From: Pseudomonadota bacterium
Lineage (GTDB): Bacteria > Pseudomonadota > Gammaproteobacteria > Xanthomonadales > Rhodanobacteraceae
DNA length: 62,036 nt
Reading direction: 5' to 3'
Assembly: GCA_018240465.1 (NCBI GenBank)
Contig: JAFEFS010000098.1
Coordinates: forward strand, 1 to 62,036
The notes beneath the pieces were generated by a model. The model saw only the letters and a program-made list of their open reading frames with translations, was not told the DNA's origin and did no database searches. The stretch's first letter is position 1. Every line of letters starts with the position of its first letter. Below are positions 1 through 9,500 of the stretch, piece by piece. Both the position numbers and the translations under genes were made by a program.

Positions 1-2
1 AG

Positions 3-584
3 TGCCTCGTCGCCGGCTTCGCCGCCCGGCGGCACGGCGCCGTTGCCGGCGATGGGTTTGGCTTTGTCGGCGTCGGTGGCAGTTCGGTCCGGGTCGGTGG
101 GGAGCTTGAGCTTGCCGCCGCCGCCACCGCTCAGGTCGAGATCGCCGCCACCGCCGGAAACGCTGCCGTCGCCGCCGCTCGAAACCGTGGTGCCGCTCGC
201 GCTGAGATTGCCTCCGCCAGAGACTTCGCCGTTGCCGTTGCCGCTGCCGCCGATTTTCGCCGGTGCGCCGCCGCCGCTCGTCGTGCCGGCCGTGCCGATC
301 ACGCTGCCGTCGCCGCCGCCCTTGGCGCCGAGTTTCGCGGGGCTGCCCGGCGCGCCCGGACTGCCGCCGCCTGCGCCCCCGGCTCCCCCGCCTGCTCCGC
401 CGCTGCCCGCAGGCGATGCTCCCGCTGCCGGCGGCGGACATAGCGGCGGCGTGAGCGGCGGCCGCATCAGCAGCGCGACCAGATAACCGAGCAGGAAGGC
501 GAGCACGAGCGCGATCAGCCAGACCAGGTCGCGCTTGAGGGTCGAAGGCGGGCGCGAAGCCGGTGCGGGTGCGGCGGTGTTCAT
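3..584 (-). CDS. Gly-rich single-pass membrane protein, 3' end off the window
   Basis: An open frame runs from ATG at 584 to the left edge without a stop, giving 194 residues of an incomplete protein. About 18 residues in, a hydrophobic stretch (LVWLIALVLAFLLGYLVALL) forms one membrane segment. The rest is low-complexity Gly/Ser/Ala/Pro sequence with many GGG and GSG units and no folded motif I recognise. The topology suggests a short cytoplasmic N-terminus and a long flexible periplasmic part. It is the last visible gene of the minus-strand exported-protein cluster, 115 nt after the preceding stop. Function is unknown. The opposite strand also stays open here (43-486), but that Pro-rich frame mirrors the Gly-rich codons. 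Confidence 0.7.
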   Translation of the reverse strand, partial: MNTAAPAPASRPPSTLKRDLVWLIALVLAFLLGYLVALLMRPPLTPPLCPPPAAGASPAGSGGAGGGAGGAGGGSPGAPGSPAKLGAKGGGDGSVIGTAGTTSGGGAPAKIGGSGNGNGEVSGGGNLSASGTTVSSGGDGSVSGGGGDLDLSGGGGGKLKLPTDPDRTATDADKAKPIAGNGAVPPGGEAGDEA

Positions 585-699
585 GGGAAGGTCTCGCGTT
601 GGCTGTTCGCACAGCTCGGTGCGATCGATCGCCGCGGGCGAATGTCGATTTGGACCATGCCGGCTCTCCGCTTGTCGTTAAGTGTGTGGAACCCGGTTT

Positions 700-2271
700 T
701 CAGAACACGATCAGGTCGAACTCGCCGTCGTCGCGGCCGATGTTGTCGATGGAGCACGTCGTCTTCGGCGGATACTTGCTGTAGTCGGTGGTGCAATTGA
801 GCACGTAATGGCTGAAGGACAGGCCGATCACGTTGGTCGATTGCGGGCCTACCGCGACCGAGTAGTCCTGAGTCATCGGGGTGGCCGCATAGAACCGGTC
901 GTCGACGCGGAAGCCGAAGTCGATGGTGACGAGTCCGGTGGTCGGCTCGCCGTAAGTGAAACCGCAAGGCGGGACGCTGGCCTGGTCTGCCGGCAACTGC
1001 GAATTGAAACAGCTGATGATGCCGCTGCCGCCGAGATTGACCGGTTTTGCGTGCACCATCGCCTTGACCCAGCCGTTCTGGCTGCGCGCCTGCTGCACCG
1101 GGCCGTCCGTCGCCATGCCGTAGCCGGAGTCGCTGTGCCCGTAAATGCCGGGTCCGGTCTGGGTCGTGCCGAATACCCCGTTGCCGTTCGCGCTGATGCC
1201 GGCGATGCCGTTGTTGTAGCCGTCGCCGAATCCGGCCACGCCGCTGGTGTTGCCGGCGGGATTGCTGGTGTGGCCGTGGATGGCGTCGTAGCCGGTGCTC
1301 TCGCCCCAGATGCCGGCGCCGGCGCTGGTGCCGAATACGCCGCTGCCGCTCGTGCTGATGCCGGCGACGCCGTTGTTCTTGCCGTCGCCGAACCCGGCCA
1401 CGCCGCTGGTGGTGCCGGCAGGATTGCTGGTATGGCCGTGGATGGCGTCGTAGTTTTTGCTTTCGCCCCACACGCCCGCGCCGGTGTTGCTGCCACCGAA
1501 CACGCCGGACTGCGAATCGCTGTCGCCGTGCACGCCGTGGAAGGTTGCACTCGTACCCCATACGCCATAGTAGTCGTGGCTGTCGCCCCACACGCCGGCG
1601 GCGCCCGATTGCCCGCTCCTGCCCGCCGCGACGCCCTTCACGCCGCTGCCGCTCGTGCTGGCGCCTTCGACGCCGTTGCCGGAATTGCCGACGCCGAACA
1701 CGCCCTTGCCGCCGCCGGTGTTGAGGCCATACACGCCGCTGTTGTGCAGTTGGCTGGTGAAGCCGTCGAGCGCATCGCCGCCGTCATTCGTGATCGCGAA
1801 GGCTGCCGCGCCGTCGCTGATCGTTGCCGCGTAGGGCAACGTGAATGCGCTTCCCGCGCCCGGCAGCGCGACGCAACCCCAAGCGGCGCCGCTCCACTGG
1901 GGCACCTGGTTCGTCGCGCAGGTCTGGGGTAACTGGTATGTCGGTGCGACGGAGAACGTGGAGCCCGACAACGCCAGCCCCGTGCCGGCGGAATAGCCCG
2001 CGGGCGAACCGCCGCCAGTGCACGGTCCGAGCAAACCGGTGCCGTTCATGCACAGCGCCGTGGATTGTGTGGTCGCGCCGGGTACGCCCGGCAGCGTGAC
2101 CGCACCGGATTCCTGCACGCGCAGGCGTTCGTTCGTACCGCTCGCGTCGGTGACGACGAAGCCGCTGCCGGCGGCGGGTTGCACGATCACATCGGCGGCA
2201 AGCGCGACCGTTGCGTCTGCGGCGAGAAACGCGGCGATGGCGAACGCGAATGGACGGGTGCGCAAGGTCAT
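700..2271 (-). CDS. Secreted Gly/Val repeat protein (beta-repeat, tail-fibre-like)
   Basis: A 523-residue protein with a signal peptide (FAFAIAAFLAADATVALA). After an N-terminal segment with a lone CMNG...GPC pair comes a long run of short repeats of the type GVxGxSxxGxGVxG/GVWGxS, about residues 165-395. Within it a 54-residue unit containing YDAIHGHTSNPAG and SGVAGFGDG occurs twice. The C-terminal 120 residues are non-repetitive and contain several Cys. Such repeats resemble the shafts of trimeric fibres or surface proteins, but no phage genes are nearby. ATG at 2271 overlaps the stop of the upstream gene by 4 nt, so translation is probably coupled. Function is unknown. Confidence 0.75.
   Translation of the reverse strand: MTLRTRPFAFAIAAFLAADATVALAADVIVQPAAGSGFVVTDASGTNERLRVQESGAVTLPGVPGATTQSTALCMNGTGLLGPCTGGGSPAGYSAGTGLALSGSTFSVAPTYQLPQTCATNQVPQWSGAAWGCVALPGAGSAFTLPYAATISDGAAAFAITNDGGDALDGFTSQLHNSGVYGLNTGGGKGVFGVGNSGNGVEGASTSGSGVKGVAAGRSGQSGAAGVWGDSHDYYGVWGTSATFHGVHGDSDSQSGVFGGSNTGAGVWGESKNYDAIHGHTSNPAGTTSGVAGFGDGKNNGVAGISTSGSGVFGTSAGAGIWGESTGYDAIHGHTSNPAGNTSGVAGFGDGYNNGIAGISANGNGVFGTTQTGPGIYGHSDSGYGMATDGPVQQARSQNGWVKAMVHAKPVNLGGSGIISCFNSQLPADQASVPPCGFTYGEPTTGLVTIDFGFRVDDRFYAATPMTQDYSVAVGPQSTNVIGLSFSHYVLNCTTDYSKYPPKTTCSIDNIGRDDGEFDLIVF
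1201..1452. repeat. Coding direct repeat, two ~90-bp copies 162 bp apart
   Basis: Bases 1201-1290 and 1363-1452 match with only a few substitutions. They encode the two copies of the 54-residue unit in the Gly/Val repeat protein. The period is a multiple of three, so copy number can change without breaking the frame. Confidence 0.75.
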
Positions 2272-3110
2272 GGGATTTTCCTGTCGTCGATGTCGAGCGG
2301 ATCGGCACTGCGGCGCTGCGGTCGTCGATCTCGGTTCGTTGCGGCCTGGGCGATGCGCCGTCGCGCGTCGGATGCGGCGAGCAGCGCGGCGAGCAGCAGC
2401 AGAGCGCAGCGGCCGAGCAAGGGTGCGGGCACGGCGGTGCCGCCCGCCGCTCCGCCGCCGACGGCGTCGAACCAGTGGGTGAGATCGCCGCCGTCGATCG
2501 ACTGGTACAGCGACGGCGCGCCCGGTGCGATCGGCGTCACGCTGGCGAGGTTGTCGCGTGCATCGACATAGGCGACGGTCTGCGTCGCACCCGCGGCGAG
2601 CGCGAGCACGCCTTGCCGGCCCGCGCTCGCGCTGGTGATGCGCAGTAGCCGGCCGGGGGCGCCTTGCAGAATCAGCGCATGCTCGACGCTTTGCGCGAGA
2701 CCGACCGGAAAGATCACCTGCTTGCCGGCGCTCGTTGCGATCGAGAGCGCGTAGAACGTATTCGCGCCGTTGAAGATCGAACTGCCGCCGGCACAGGCGT
2801 CGCCGACGGCGACGGTGCCGGTGTCCGCCGCGAACGCGCCGGCATTGGAAAAATCGCCGCCGAGCGAGAGCGTGCCGGAACCGAGCGCGAACGTGCCGCC
2901 GACGAGCGAGAAACTCGCAAGGTCGGAGAGCGTGGCAGCGGTGGCGTCGGCGGTGCCGTTGACGCCGAGCCTGCCGCAGCCGAAATCGACCTTGGCGTCA
3001 GCGAAATGCAGGGTCGAACCTGCGCCGACGGAAACATCGGCGCGCGCCGCGAGCGGAGTCGCGAGCAATACGGCAAGAACCATCGCGATGCGGCGGGCGG
3101 AGCGGGTCAT
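2268..3110 (-). CDS. Exported protein with a CTERM-like C-terminal anchor
   Basis: 280 residues. A signal peptide (IAMVLAVLLATPLAARA) is followed by a region rich in beta-strand and Gly (VGAGSTLHFADAKVDFGCG, GTFALGSGTLSLGGDF). Near residue 227 is VPAP followed by LLGRCALLLLAALLA and then Arg residues. That order (short PxP motif, hydrophobic helix, basic cluster) resembles IPTL/PEP-CTERM sorting signals, although a further ~28 polar residues follow it. Its stop overlaps the start of the repeat-protein gene (ATGA), and its start lies 9 nt after the lipoprotein gene, so it belongs to one operon. The sorting-signal reading is inference. Confidence 0.7.
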   Translation of the reverse strand: MTRSARRIAMVLAVLLATPLAARADVSVGAGSTLHFADAKVDFGCGRLGVNGTADATAATLSDLASFSLVGGTFALGSGTLSLGGDFSNAGAFAADTGTVAVGDACAGGSSIFNGANTFYALSIATSAGKQVIFPVGLAQSVEHALILQGAPGRLLRITSASAGRQGVLALAAGATQTVAYVDARDNLASVTPIAPGAPSLYQSIDGGDLTHWFDAVGGGAAGGTAVPAPLLGRCALLLLAALLAASDARRRIAQAATNRDRRPQRRSADPLDIDDRKIP

Positions 3111-3119
3111 GTCCGGCGC

Positions 3120-3752
3120 TCAGCCGCCGCGCACGGCGAACGACTTGTTGCACAACATGCCGAGCTTTTTCGCCAACTCCTCGCCGCGCGCGGGCGTGAT
3201 CGCTTTATCGCCTTGCGGACCCTGCTTGAAGTGCAGTTCCACCATGCACAACATTTCGCCTTTGAGTGCGATGGTTCGGAACTCGCTTCTGCCGGGGATA
3301 TTGGAGTCGGTCACGTCGAACCAAGCGCAGCGGTCGCCGACACCCGCACAGGCATGTACGCCCTTGCCGTATTTCGTCTCCGACTCGAACAGGGCTTGGT
3401 TGCCGCCGCGCGTGAGCTGCGGGCGCGTACGTATCGAAAAATCGATCAGGGCGTTTTCGTCGCCCATCTCGCAACCGTTTTCGGGTTCGCCAAGCGCCGC
3501 GCTCATCGAATAGCGGTTCAGCGCCGTGGAGCCGGTGAGAATCTCGGCGGCATCGCGTGCGGAAAAATCGGTCTCGCACGGGGTCGGCGCGCCGCCTTTG
3601 GCGGCGTTTGCCACGGCGCCGTCCCGCGCCGTCTCGGCTACGGTCGGGTGGGCGTTCGCCGCTGCCGGGACGGCAATCGCCGGACTTTTCGAGCAGCCCG
3701 CAACAAGAGTTGCAGCCAGTGCCAGGGCGACGAGCAGACGTTTCGGTATCAT
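3120..3752 (-). CDS. Lipoprotein of unknown function
   Basis: 210 residues starting MIPKRLLVALALAATLVAGC. The lipobox LVAGC places the lipidated Cys at residue 20. The mature part has an Ala-rich linker and then a folded region with several Cys (CETDF, GCEMGDE, HACAGVGDRCAW, MLCMVE, GMLCNK). These could form disulphides in the periplasm. A GAGG motif lies before ATG 3752. It is the second gene of the cluster after 3781-4128. I do not recognise a family. Confidence 0.75.
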   Translation of the reverse strand: MIPKRLLVALALAATLVAGCSKSPAIAVPAAANAHPTVAETARDGAVANAAKGGAPTPCETDFSARDAAEILTGSTALNRYSMSAALGEPENGCEMGDENALIDFSIRTRPQLTRGGNQALFESETKYGKGVHACAGVGDRCAWFDVTDSNIPGRSEFRTIALKGEMLCMVELHFKQGPQGDKAITPARGEELAKKLGMLCNKSFAVRGG

Positions 3753-3780
3753 GGTGTGTCCTCGCGGCAGGTGTCGGGAT

Positions 3781-4128
3781 TCAGTGGCCGAACATGCCGC
3801 CCATCGGCGACATGTGCGTGATCAACGTCTTGCCGTCGTGTGGCGTGATCATGATGCTCGCGTTCGGGCAGGCATACTTCGCGCCGCCTTGCGCGGTCTG
3901 GTGCGTGCAGCTTTTCGGCAGGTGCGCGCCGTACCAGGCATCGACCGCGCTTGCCGCATCGGCGGTTTCCAGCTGGAACATCGGCGAGCCGCGCGGTAGT
4001 TCCGGGTTCTTGTTGACGGCGTTGGGATAGCTCGGCACGGCAACGGCGGCGCTTGCCGGCGGCGCGAGGAGCGCAACGCTCGATGCAAGCAGAAGCGGGG
4101 CGAGCGAAGACAGGAATTTGTGCAGCAT
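3781..4128 (-). CDS. Small exported protein of unknown function
   Basis: 115 residues from ATG 4128. I prefer this start to the ATG at 4140 because GGAGAA sits 4-5 nt before it, while 4140 lacks a Shine-Dalgarno sequence. The signal peptide ends near LLAPPASA. The mature part of about 90 residues has two Cys (KSCTHQ, YACPNA), which may pair, and ends in Met/Gly/His-rich sequence. It is the first gene of the probable operon 4128 to 3, lying just downstream of the promoter-like element at 4164-4192. Confidence 0.7.
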   Translation of the reverse strand: MLHKFLSSLAPLLLASSVALLAPPASAAVAVPSYPNAVNKNPELPRGSPMFQLETADAASAVDAWYGAHLPKSCTHQTAQGGAKYACPNASIMITPHDGKTLITHMSPMGGMFGH

Positions 4129-4163
4129 CGGTTTCTCCATCGGGTTTTGAAACTGTATCCATG

Positions 4164-4192
4164 GTTACGTCGTCCGGCGCGAGTTGCTGACA
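4164..4192 (-). promoter_or_regulatory. ECF-type promoter candidate, copy 1
   Basis: On the minus strand the sequence reads TGTCAG-N13-ACGACGTAAC. The identical boxes with the same 13-nt spacer occur at 4879-4907, ahead of another gene of this cluster. Conserved ends with a variable middle are what a -35/-10 pair looks like, and the boxes do not match sigma-70. It lies 35 nt upstream of ATG 4128. Which sigma factor reads it is unknown. Confidence 0.55.
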
Positions 4193-4310
4193 CCGCGGCG
4201 GGACATGTCCCGGCGCACGCGCTGCGCGGCCGCACGGTGACGCCGGAGCGTGCGGTGCGGACTTCCCGCGCAGGCGCGATGGTGGATTTCTGCGCCGCGA
4301 GCGAAACGGG

Positions 4311-4817
4311 TCAGTGGCCGATCGTCTTCTCGATCGGGGCCCCCGGTTGTGGCACGCGTCGCAGCGTGCGCCCCGGCGGGATCGGTTGCGGGTTCAACGC
4401 GACCTTTGCGGATGGATTTGGTTGCGAATTGATCGCCGCCGTTCCGGTCGGCCGGAAGGCGTGGGCTCCGCTGCTGACACCACCGGAGGATTCGATCGGT
4501 CCGGGGCCGATGGGTCCCACGTGCGGCGCGACTTCGTAGTGCGGCTTCGACACAGGCGGTTTTCTTGCATGGTCGAAGGCGGGATTGGGCGTGCCGGCGA
4601 ATTTCGCCGTCGGCAGGGGCGCCTGAACGCAACGCTGCGGGTGTGTGTGAGCGACGGGAGAATTGGGGTTGTAGTTCGGGTCCGGCCGGTAGCCGGGCGG
4701 GCAGCCGCCTTCCGCATGGGCGGACACAGTGCCCAGCACGGCGCTCGCGACAGCGGCGAGCAAGGCGTTGCGCCAGGATTGTCTGGATGTTTCGGGTGTC
4801 GGGATGGAAATGCTCAC
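4311..4817 (-). CDS. Exported Pro-rich protein with an NPQPIPPG motif
   Basis: 168 residues from GTG 4817, which has GGAGAG 7 nt upstream. A frame-extended ATG at 4934 lies upstream of the promoter-like element 4879-4907, so it would not be transcribed from it. The signal peptide ends near VLGTVSAHA. The mature start GGCPPGYRPDPNYNPN and a single Cys pair are followed by Pro-rich, low-complexity sequence and the motif ALNPQPIPPGR near the C-terminus. Function is unknown. It is separated from the next cluster gene by 182 nt and has its own promoter candidate. Confidence 0.65.
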   Translation of the reverse strand: MSISIPTPETSRQSWRNALLAAVASAVLGTVSAHAEGGCPPGYRPDPNYNPNSPVAHTHPQRCVQAPLPTAKFAGTPNPAFDHARKPPVSKPHYEVAPHVGPIGPGPIESSGGVSSGAHAFRPTGTAAINSQPNPSAKVALNPQPIPPGRTLRRVPQPGAPIEKTIGH

Positions 4818-4878
4818 GCGAGTCTCTCCGGGTTGGTGAGGGTCGACGGACAGATCGACCCGATTGCCTGTTCCGGGA

Positions 4879-4907
4879 GTTACGTCGTTTGGTGCGGCGG
4901 ACTGACA
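4879..4907 (-). promoter_or_regulatory. ECF-type promoter candidate, copy 2
   Basis: TGTCAG-N13-ACGACGTAAC on the minus strand, matching 4164-4192 in both boxes and in spacer length while the spacers differ. It stands 61 nt upstream of GTG 4817. Both copies are followed by a GGA(T)ACAG string on the same strand. Confidence 0.55.
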
Positions 4908-4986
4908 GATCCTGTTCGCGGTCGGCGCCGACAAGCGCGATGCGGGCGGAACAACCGGAGCGGGGTCCGCGTCTGCTTTGGGCGTG

Positions 4987-6297
<1,311 letters not shown>

Positions 6298-6382
6298 GGG
6301 GGGGCTCCAGGAATGTCGCGGCATGCTAGCGGTTGTTGCCGAGGCAATCCATCTGCACCGCCGCATCTGCCGCGCCTGTCTC

Positions 6383-6411
6383 TTGAGAGTCGTCGATGCC
6401 GGTTCTATAGT
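6383..6411 (+). promoter_or_regulatory. Sigma-70 promoter candidate for the Ser/Thr kinase gene
   Basis: TTGAGA (6383-6388), a 17-nt spacer, then TATAGT (6406-6411). This is a close match to the sigma-70 consensus with ideal spacing. It predicts a transcript starting near 6418 and a leader of about 125 nt before ATG 6543. Confidence 0.55.
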
Positions 6412-6542
6412 CGCGGCGAGGATACTGCATCGGGTGCCGTGACGATGGGGGCTTCATCCGCTTTTGCCCGCTGTGGCGATGGCCTGCGCGAACGCGTGCA
6501 GGCTTTGCGGGCAGCGTTTTCATGGCGTTGCGGATGACATCG

Positions 6543-9500
6543 ATGGACACCCGGCGCTGGCAACTCGCGGGCGATATTTTCGAGCAGCTGCTCGATGTGC
6601 CGACGTCGGAGCGCGAACCGCTGCTGAGTACTCTCTGCGGCGACGATGCCGAACTGCGCGGCGTCGTTGTTTCGATGCTCGATTCGCAGGAGTCCGGCCG
6701 TCCCGGGGCCGGCGCGCTCGATGCGAAGACGGTCGCGCAGAAGCAATTCGCCGCGGCTCGCGCGGCGCTCGAGCGCGACAGCGAAGCCATCGATAGCCGT
6801 ATCGGGCCCTGGCGACTGGTCAGGCGCCTTGGCGCCGGTGGAATGGGCGTGGTCTGGTTGGCCGAGCGGGCCGACGGCCAATTCCACCAGAGCGCGGCGT
6901 TGAAACTGATCAAGCGCGGCATGGATACCGAAGCCGTCCTGCAGCGTTTCCTGCGCGAGCGGCAGATTCTCGCCCGCCTCGACCATTCGAACATCGCGCA
7001 CTTGCTCGACGGCGGCATTACCGCGGATGGGCGGCCGTACTTCGCGATGGAGCACGTCGAGGGCCAGCCGCTACTCGACTACTGCAGCCAGTCGAACGCG
7101 GATCTGGAGACGCGGTTACGCCTGTTCCTGGAGATCTGTGCGGCGGTGCAATTCGCGCACGAACGCCACGTCGTGCATCGCGACCTGAAGCCGTCGAACG
7201 TGCTCGTGACCGCGGCCGGCACGGTCAAATTGCTCGACTTCGGCATCGCCAAGGTGCTGCAGCACGACGAAGAACCCGTGGTCACGCTGACCCGCGCCGG
7301 AGGCGGCAGGCCGATGACGCCGGCCTACGCCGCGCCCGAGCAGATTGCGGGTGAACCCGTCACGCCTGCGGCCGATGTGTACGCGCTCGGTGGCGTGCTC
7401 TACGAACTGCTGACCGGGCGCCTGGCCCATGACTTCTCCACCGCGCCGGATGCCGGCGCGGTGCTCGGCATCATCCGTGCGACCGATCCGGCCACGCCCA
7501 GCCGCCTCGCTCCGGCAACGCTGCCGGTTCCGCGCGGCAGTCTGCGCGGCGACCTCGACACGATCATGCTGACCGCGCTGCGCGCGCAGCCCGAGCGGCG
7601 CTACGCCGACGTCGCCGCATTCGCTGCCGACGTGCGCAACTATCTCGACGGCAAGCCGATCGCGGCGCGCCGCGATCATGTGTTTTATCGTGGTTACAAA
7701 TTCCTGCGCCGGCATCGCTTCAATGCAACGGTGATCGTCGCTGCGGCTTTGGTTGCTCTGGCCGCGGTCGCATTCGTCGTCCATGAGCGCAGATGGCGTT
7801 CCGTCGCCGTCACCGATGCCACATTGGCCATTGTCGATTTCAACAATCTGACACAGAACAAGGATGCCGCCTGGGTTTCACCGGCGCTTGCGCAAATGCT
7901 CGCCACCGAACTGGGTCTCGGTGGTCAGCTGCATATCCTGCCGGACGGGTTGGTGCGCAGCGCGAGCGCGGATTTGTCCGATCCAGGGGCAGGCGGTTAC
8001 ACACCGGCCACGCTCGCCACCCTGCGCCAACGGCTCAACGCGGACTATGTTCTCAGCGGCAGATACTTCGTCAACGGCAATTCCAACGACTCCGCATTGC
8101 GCCTGGACATAACCGTACAGGATGCGCGCAGCGGCGTTGCCCGTGCACGCAGCGTCCAGTCGGGTGTGCTCGCGGATCTGCCGGGTCTCATCAGCAGCGC
8201 CAGCGAAAAGCTGCGTGCCCAGCTCGATTTGGGCGCGGTGCCGGCGGTGGAGCAGGCGCAGACAGCCAAGGCGTTGCCCCAGAGTACGGATATCGCCAAG
8301 TTGATGGGCCAAGCGCTGCAGGCGCTTCGCGAAAGCGATCCAGCGCGCGCACGCGACGTTCTGCTCGTGGCGATTGCTCAAGCGCCGGGTTATGCGCCCG
8401 CTCGTCTGTATCTCGCACAGGCCTGGAAAGCGCTTGGATACGACGCCAAGGCTCTCTCCGCGGCCGAGCAGGCTGCGGCGAACAGCGAAGGTCTCCCCGA
8501 GGTGCTCCGATTGCGGATAGGCCGGGAAGTGGCCATCCAGAAAGGGGACTGGAAAGCTGCTCTGGAGTTCGACGACAAGATCGTGGCCCTCGAACCTGCG
8601 GACCCCGAACATCTCTTCGCGCAGATTACCGATCTGGAGCAGGCCGGGGACCTCGCCAGAGCGGAAGCAGTTCTCGCCGATTGGCGAAGATTCCCGGGAA
8701 ACGCGGAAAATCCACGCATCGACATCGAGGCTGCCAACATCGCGTATCGGAAGGGTGACGCGCAGAGTCAGGCCGCGTTTGCCGAGAGCAGCCTGAAGCT
8801 GGCACGGGTGCACAATCACCCGGCGCTGGCTGTCGAAGCCGAAATCCTCCTGGCGAGTGCAAAAAACATTCTTGGCAAGAACGACGAGGCGATAGCCAGC
8901 CTGAAAGAACTCATGCCGGAAGTTCAGAAATTGAACAACCCGCGCACAGAAGCGCGGGCTAGGTTGAACTTGGCGAATATCGAGGACGACATCAATCATC
9001 GCGAAGAGGCGCGGGCGGAATACACGCGTGCCCTGAATTTGTATAAACGCATAGGTGACCAACGTGGAATTGCCCTGGTATACGCGAACCTGGGCGTGTT
9101 GCTGTGGAATGATGGCGACAGGGATGCGGCCGAAGTCGCGGCGCGCCAGTCGTTGCGTATCCGCAGGGAAACCGGCGACGTGAAGGGCGAGGGTTGGAGT
9201 GAAGCTGCTCTTGCCAGCTACCTGCTGGATCAAAATGCGGACGACGAGGTGCTGGAGCACTTTCGTCATGCAATCGAATTGGACCGGCGCATGGGTGCTG
9301 CCACGCAGGAGGTCCGCGCCCAGTCCGACTATGCCACCGCTTTGTACGTGCGCGGCGACATCGAGCAGGCCGCCGCGCTCTGCACGGAGGTTCGCGGGAA
9401 ATTGAAGGCGCTGAGCGACCCGTTCGTTTCCGCCAGTGCTCTGGTTTCGTGTGCGCGGATTGTTCTTGGGCTTGGTCAGGTGGCGGAAGCCGTCGCCATT

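Noticed and set aside
43..486. Plus-strand Pro-rich open frame at the left edge
   Set aside because: It mirrors the Gly-rich codons of the minus-strand membrane protein, which has a credible start and membrane helix.
1201..1452. Possible CRISPR-like spaced repeats
   Set aside because: There are only two 90-bp copies, in frame within a coding sequence and with no unique spacers of CRISPR size.
700..2271. Phage tail-fibre gene as a sign of a prophage
   Set aside because: It has a signal peptide and neighbours exported proteins; no capsid, terminase, integrase or lysis gene lies near.
4818..4934. ATG 4934 as the start of the Pro-rich exported protein
   Set aside because: It lies upstream of the promoter-like element and would bury the signal peptide; GTG 4817 has GGAGAG and fits.
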